From Bacteriovoracales bacterium (GTDB lineage Bacteria > Bdellovibrionota > Bacteriovoracia > Bacteriovoracales > Bacteriovoracaceae): 7,713 nt of DNA. Where the stretch lies: NCBI GenBank assembly GCA_007117175.1, contig SKGZ01000182.1, forward strand, positions 1-7,713, given 5' to 3'. Positions 6,118-7,713 of the stretch are shown here, piece by piece (the stretch's first letter is position 1; the number at the start of each line of letters is the position of its first letter). The notes below the pieces were generated by a model. That model did no database searches and was not told the origin of the DNA. It saw nothing but the letters and a program-made list of their open reading frames with translations. Made by a program: the position numbers and the translations under genes.

Positions 6118-7713
6118 AACAGTTTTTCCATTTTTTTATTCTCACTTTGATTTTTAACTGCAATAGTTATGGATTAAAAGTTGAACCTCAAAGTAACTAT
6201 TTGCGTTTAAATCTGGCCAGTAAAAATAAATCTGACTTTACTATAAAGAAGCATGATCATTTATTACAAATATTGAGTTCAGATGAAAGTAAGCTTAAAC
6301 AACTTTTTGAAGATCCCTATTTTCAATCACTACCGAACCAATACTTTGAAGAAGTCTCGTTTACTGCAAAAGATGAGAATGATCTAGCGCAGTTAAATTT
6401 AAAGTTAAGTTCAAGCTCAGTTGAATTATTTTCATTTTATAAGCAGGATCTTAAACATTGGATTGTTGATTTGTGGCGAATAAATAGCGATGAGGATCAG
6501 CAGCAAAAAGTAAGCAAAAAGACTGCTGCCATTAAAAAAGCACCTGCAGTAAAAGTAGAAAAAAAAGAAGCAAATTTTGTCATACCTAAAGTTAAAAAAA
6601 CTGAAGTGGTGAAGACTAAAGAGTTGACTAAGAGAGACTTTCGCTATGGGGTTACATTTATTTGGGATGCAGATGCAGCACTGCCTAAGATTACTCAGGA
6701 TATTAGTTTAAAGGCAAAGACGCCTGAATTTTTTTACCCGATCAAAGATCGAGAGCTAAAGGGTAATAATGAATTAGAAGCGCATTTACAAATGATCATT
6801 CAAAACTACCGTCAGGAAAAATTTGGAATGATGACTAAGGCAATTGATCTTTTCAGGGAGCAGTATGGCGACTCAACTCATGCTGAGCTCATTGCTTATA
6901 TTGCAGCTTGTGCTCTTTTAAAAAGTCATATTAGGAACAATGATCGATCTATTCAGCTGACGGCTATTAAGCAATTACGTAAAATTGCAGCCAAAACAAG
7001 CTCCAGAGAGCTTAAAGTATCGATCGCTAGGTATGATCTCCAGTATAATCTTGATAATAAAAACTATATAGAATCAATTAAAGTGGCAAAAGGTTTATTG
7101 AAAGAAGGGGAGAAAGAAGGGAGTAATGAGATCATTCATAGATCAATTGAAGCAATTCTGTTTTCCCTTGCCAAGTTAAATCAAGTTGAGGCCCTCGAGA
7201 GATTTATGGACGAGGATATTGTTCGTTCTTGGACACAGAACCAGCAGTCTATCTCTTTTAAGTATTATTCATACTTGAAAAATTCAGATGAGGATAAGCT
7301 ACTTAAGCATTTTCAGCAAAATGAAAAAAACATGCAGAAACCTATTGATTCAACTATTCTTTTTAATGTAGCGGAAGCATATTTTAGAAAATCAGAATAC
7401 CGAAATGCCTTAAAATATTTTGATCAGTACCTTAAGGACTATTTTCATCAAGGAGCGGCTTCTCAGGCAAGGATAAGATTGGCTCTATGTTATGATCTTT
7501 TAGACAAAAATGAAGATCAGGTTTTAGCTCTTTATCGAAAAGCCGTAGATTTTGCCAGTGATCCCAAAGTGAGAGCTGAAGCCAAACTTCGTTATGTCGG
7601 ATATAGTTTTAACAGACTCAAAAGCGTAAAAAAGGATGATCTTAACCAACTCGCTTTTTTGAACCTAACTCCAGAGGAGGAAAAAGCTCTTGATCCCAAT
7701 CTTCGAAAAGCAC
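6108..7713 (+). CDS. Exported TPR-repeat protein of unknown function, 3'-truncated by the window
   Basis: The frame is open from 6108 to the right edge: 535 complete codons with no stop, so the C-terminus is missing. Residues 1-22 form a probable signal peptide (hydrophobic FFHFFILTLIF, then NSYG before LKVEP), placing it in the periplasm or outer envelope. Residues about 23-125 alternate short hydrophobic and charged stretches and look beta-rich, somewhat like an AMIN-type domain (low confidence). About 130-180 is a Lys/Ala/Val-rich linker. From about 220 onward the protein is helical; TPR-like repeats are clearest at about 418-451 (FNVAEAYFRKSEYRNALKYF) and about 456-489. Such proteins usually act as binding scaffolds. 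ATG 6108 has no well-spaced ribosome site, whereas GTG 6114 has AGGA (6105-6108) five bases away and would give MKQFF, so 6114 may be the true start. A role in motility or envelope assembly is only a guess. Confidence 0.85.
   Translation, partial: MCVKQFFHFFILTLIFNCNSYGLKVEPQSNYLRLNLASKNKSDFTIKKHDHLLQILSSDESKLKQLFEDPYFQSLPNQYFEEVSFTAKDENDLAQLNLKLSSSSVELFSFYKQDLKHWIVDLWRINSDEDQQQKVSKKTAAIKKAPAVKVEKKEANFVIPKVKKTEVVKTKELTKRDFRYGVTFIWDADAALPKITQDISLKAKTPEFFYPIKDRELKGNNELEAHLQMIIQNYRQEKFGMMTKAIDLFREQYGDSTHAELIAYIAACALLKSHIRNNDRSIQLTAIKQLRKIAAKTSSRELKVSIARYDLQYNLDNKNYIESIKVAKGLLKEGEKEGSNEIIHRSIEAILFSLAKLNQVEALERFMDEDIVRSWTQNQQSISFKYYSYLKNSDEDKLLKHFQQNEKNMQKPIDSTILFNVAEAYFRKSEYRNALKYFDQYLKDYFHQGAASQARIRLALCYDLLDKNEDQVLALYRKAVDFASDPKVRAEAKLRYVGYSFNRLKSVKKDDLNQLAFLNLTPEEEKALDPNLRKA

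Overview
The window is a compact, AT-rich (about 40% G+C by eye) bacterial segment with six genes, all on the + strand. The first is cut by the left edge and the last by the right edge. Order: mpl-like muropeptide ligase (5' end missing), secreted protein of unknown function with a possible cell-wall-hydrolase-like region, metK, small two-helix membrane protein, sigma-54-dependent response regulator, and a secreted TPR-repeat protein (3' end missing).

The likely source is a Gram-negative bacterium of the former Deltaproteobacteria, perhaps Bdellovibrionota. This is an inference. It rests on the low G+C, an Mpl ligase (typical of Gram-negatives that recycle peptidoglycan), an NtrC-type regulator whose Fis-like tail ends in a lysine-rich stretch after NRTTLIEK, and a large exported TPR protein with a beta-rich N-terminal region. 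No rRNA, tRNA, CRISPR array, insertion sequence or integration site was seen.

Layout: bases 3-2893 look like one transcription unit, because the start of the second gene lies inside the end of mpl. A 68-bp gap with a plausible sigma-70-type promoter precedes metK. metK, the small membrane protein and the regulator follow with gaps of only 25 and 16 bp, so they probably form an operon. A 141-bp gap with a weak -10 element, a small hairpin and an unusual short leader reading frame precedes the TPR gene, which runs off the right end.

Functional reading: Mpl reattaches recycled murein tripeptide to UDP-MurNAc, and the next gene makes an exported protein that may also act on the cell wall. MetK makes S-adenosylmethionine. 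The regulator has an intact phospho-receiver but carries changes in its sigma-54-contact loop (GSFTGA) and sensor I (Leu for Asn). No histidine kinase is visible. No complete, clearly novel system can be shown here. The best leads are the SleB-like pattern in the second gene, the altered motifs in Mpl and the regulator, and the leader in front of the TPR gene.
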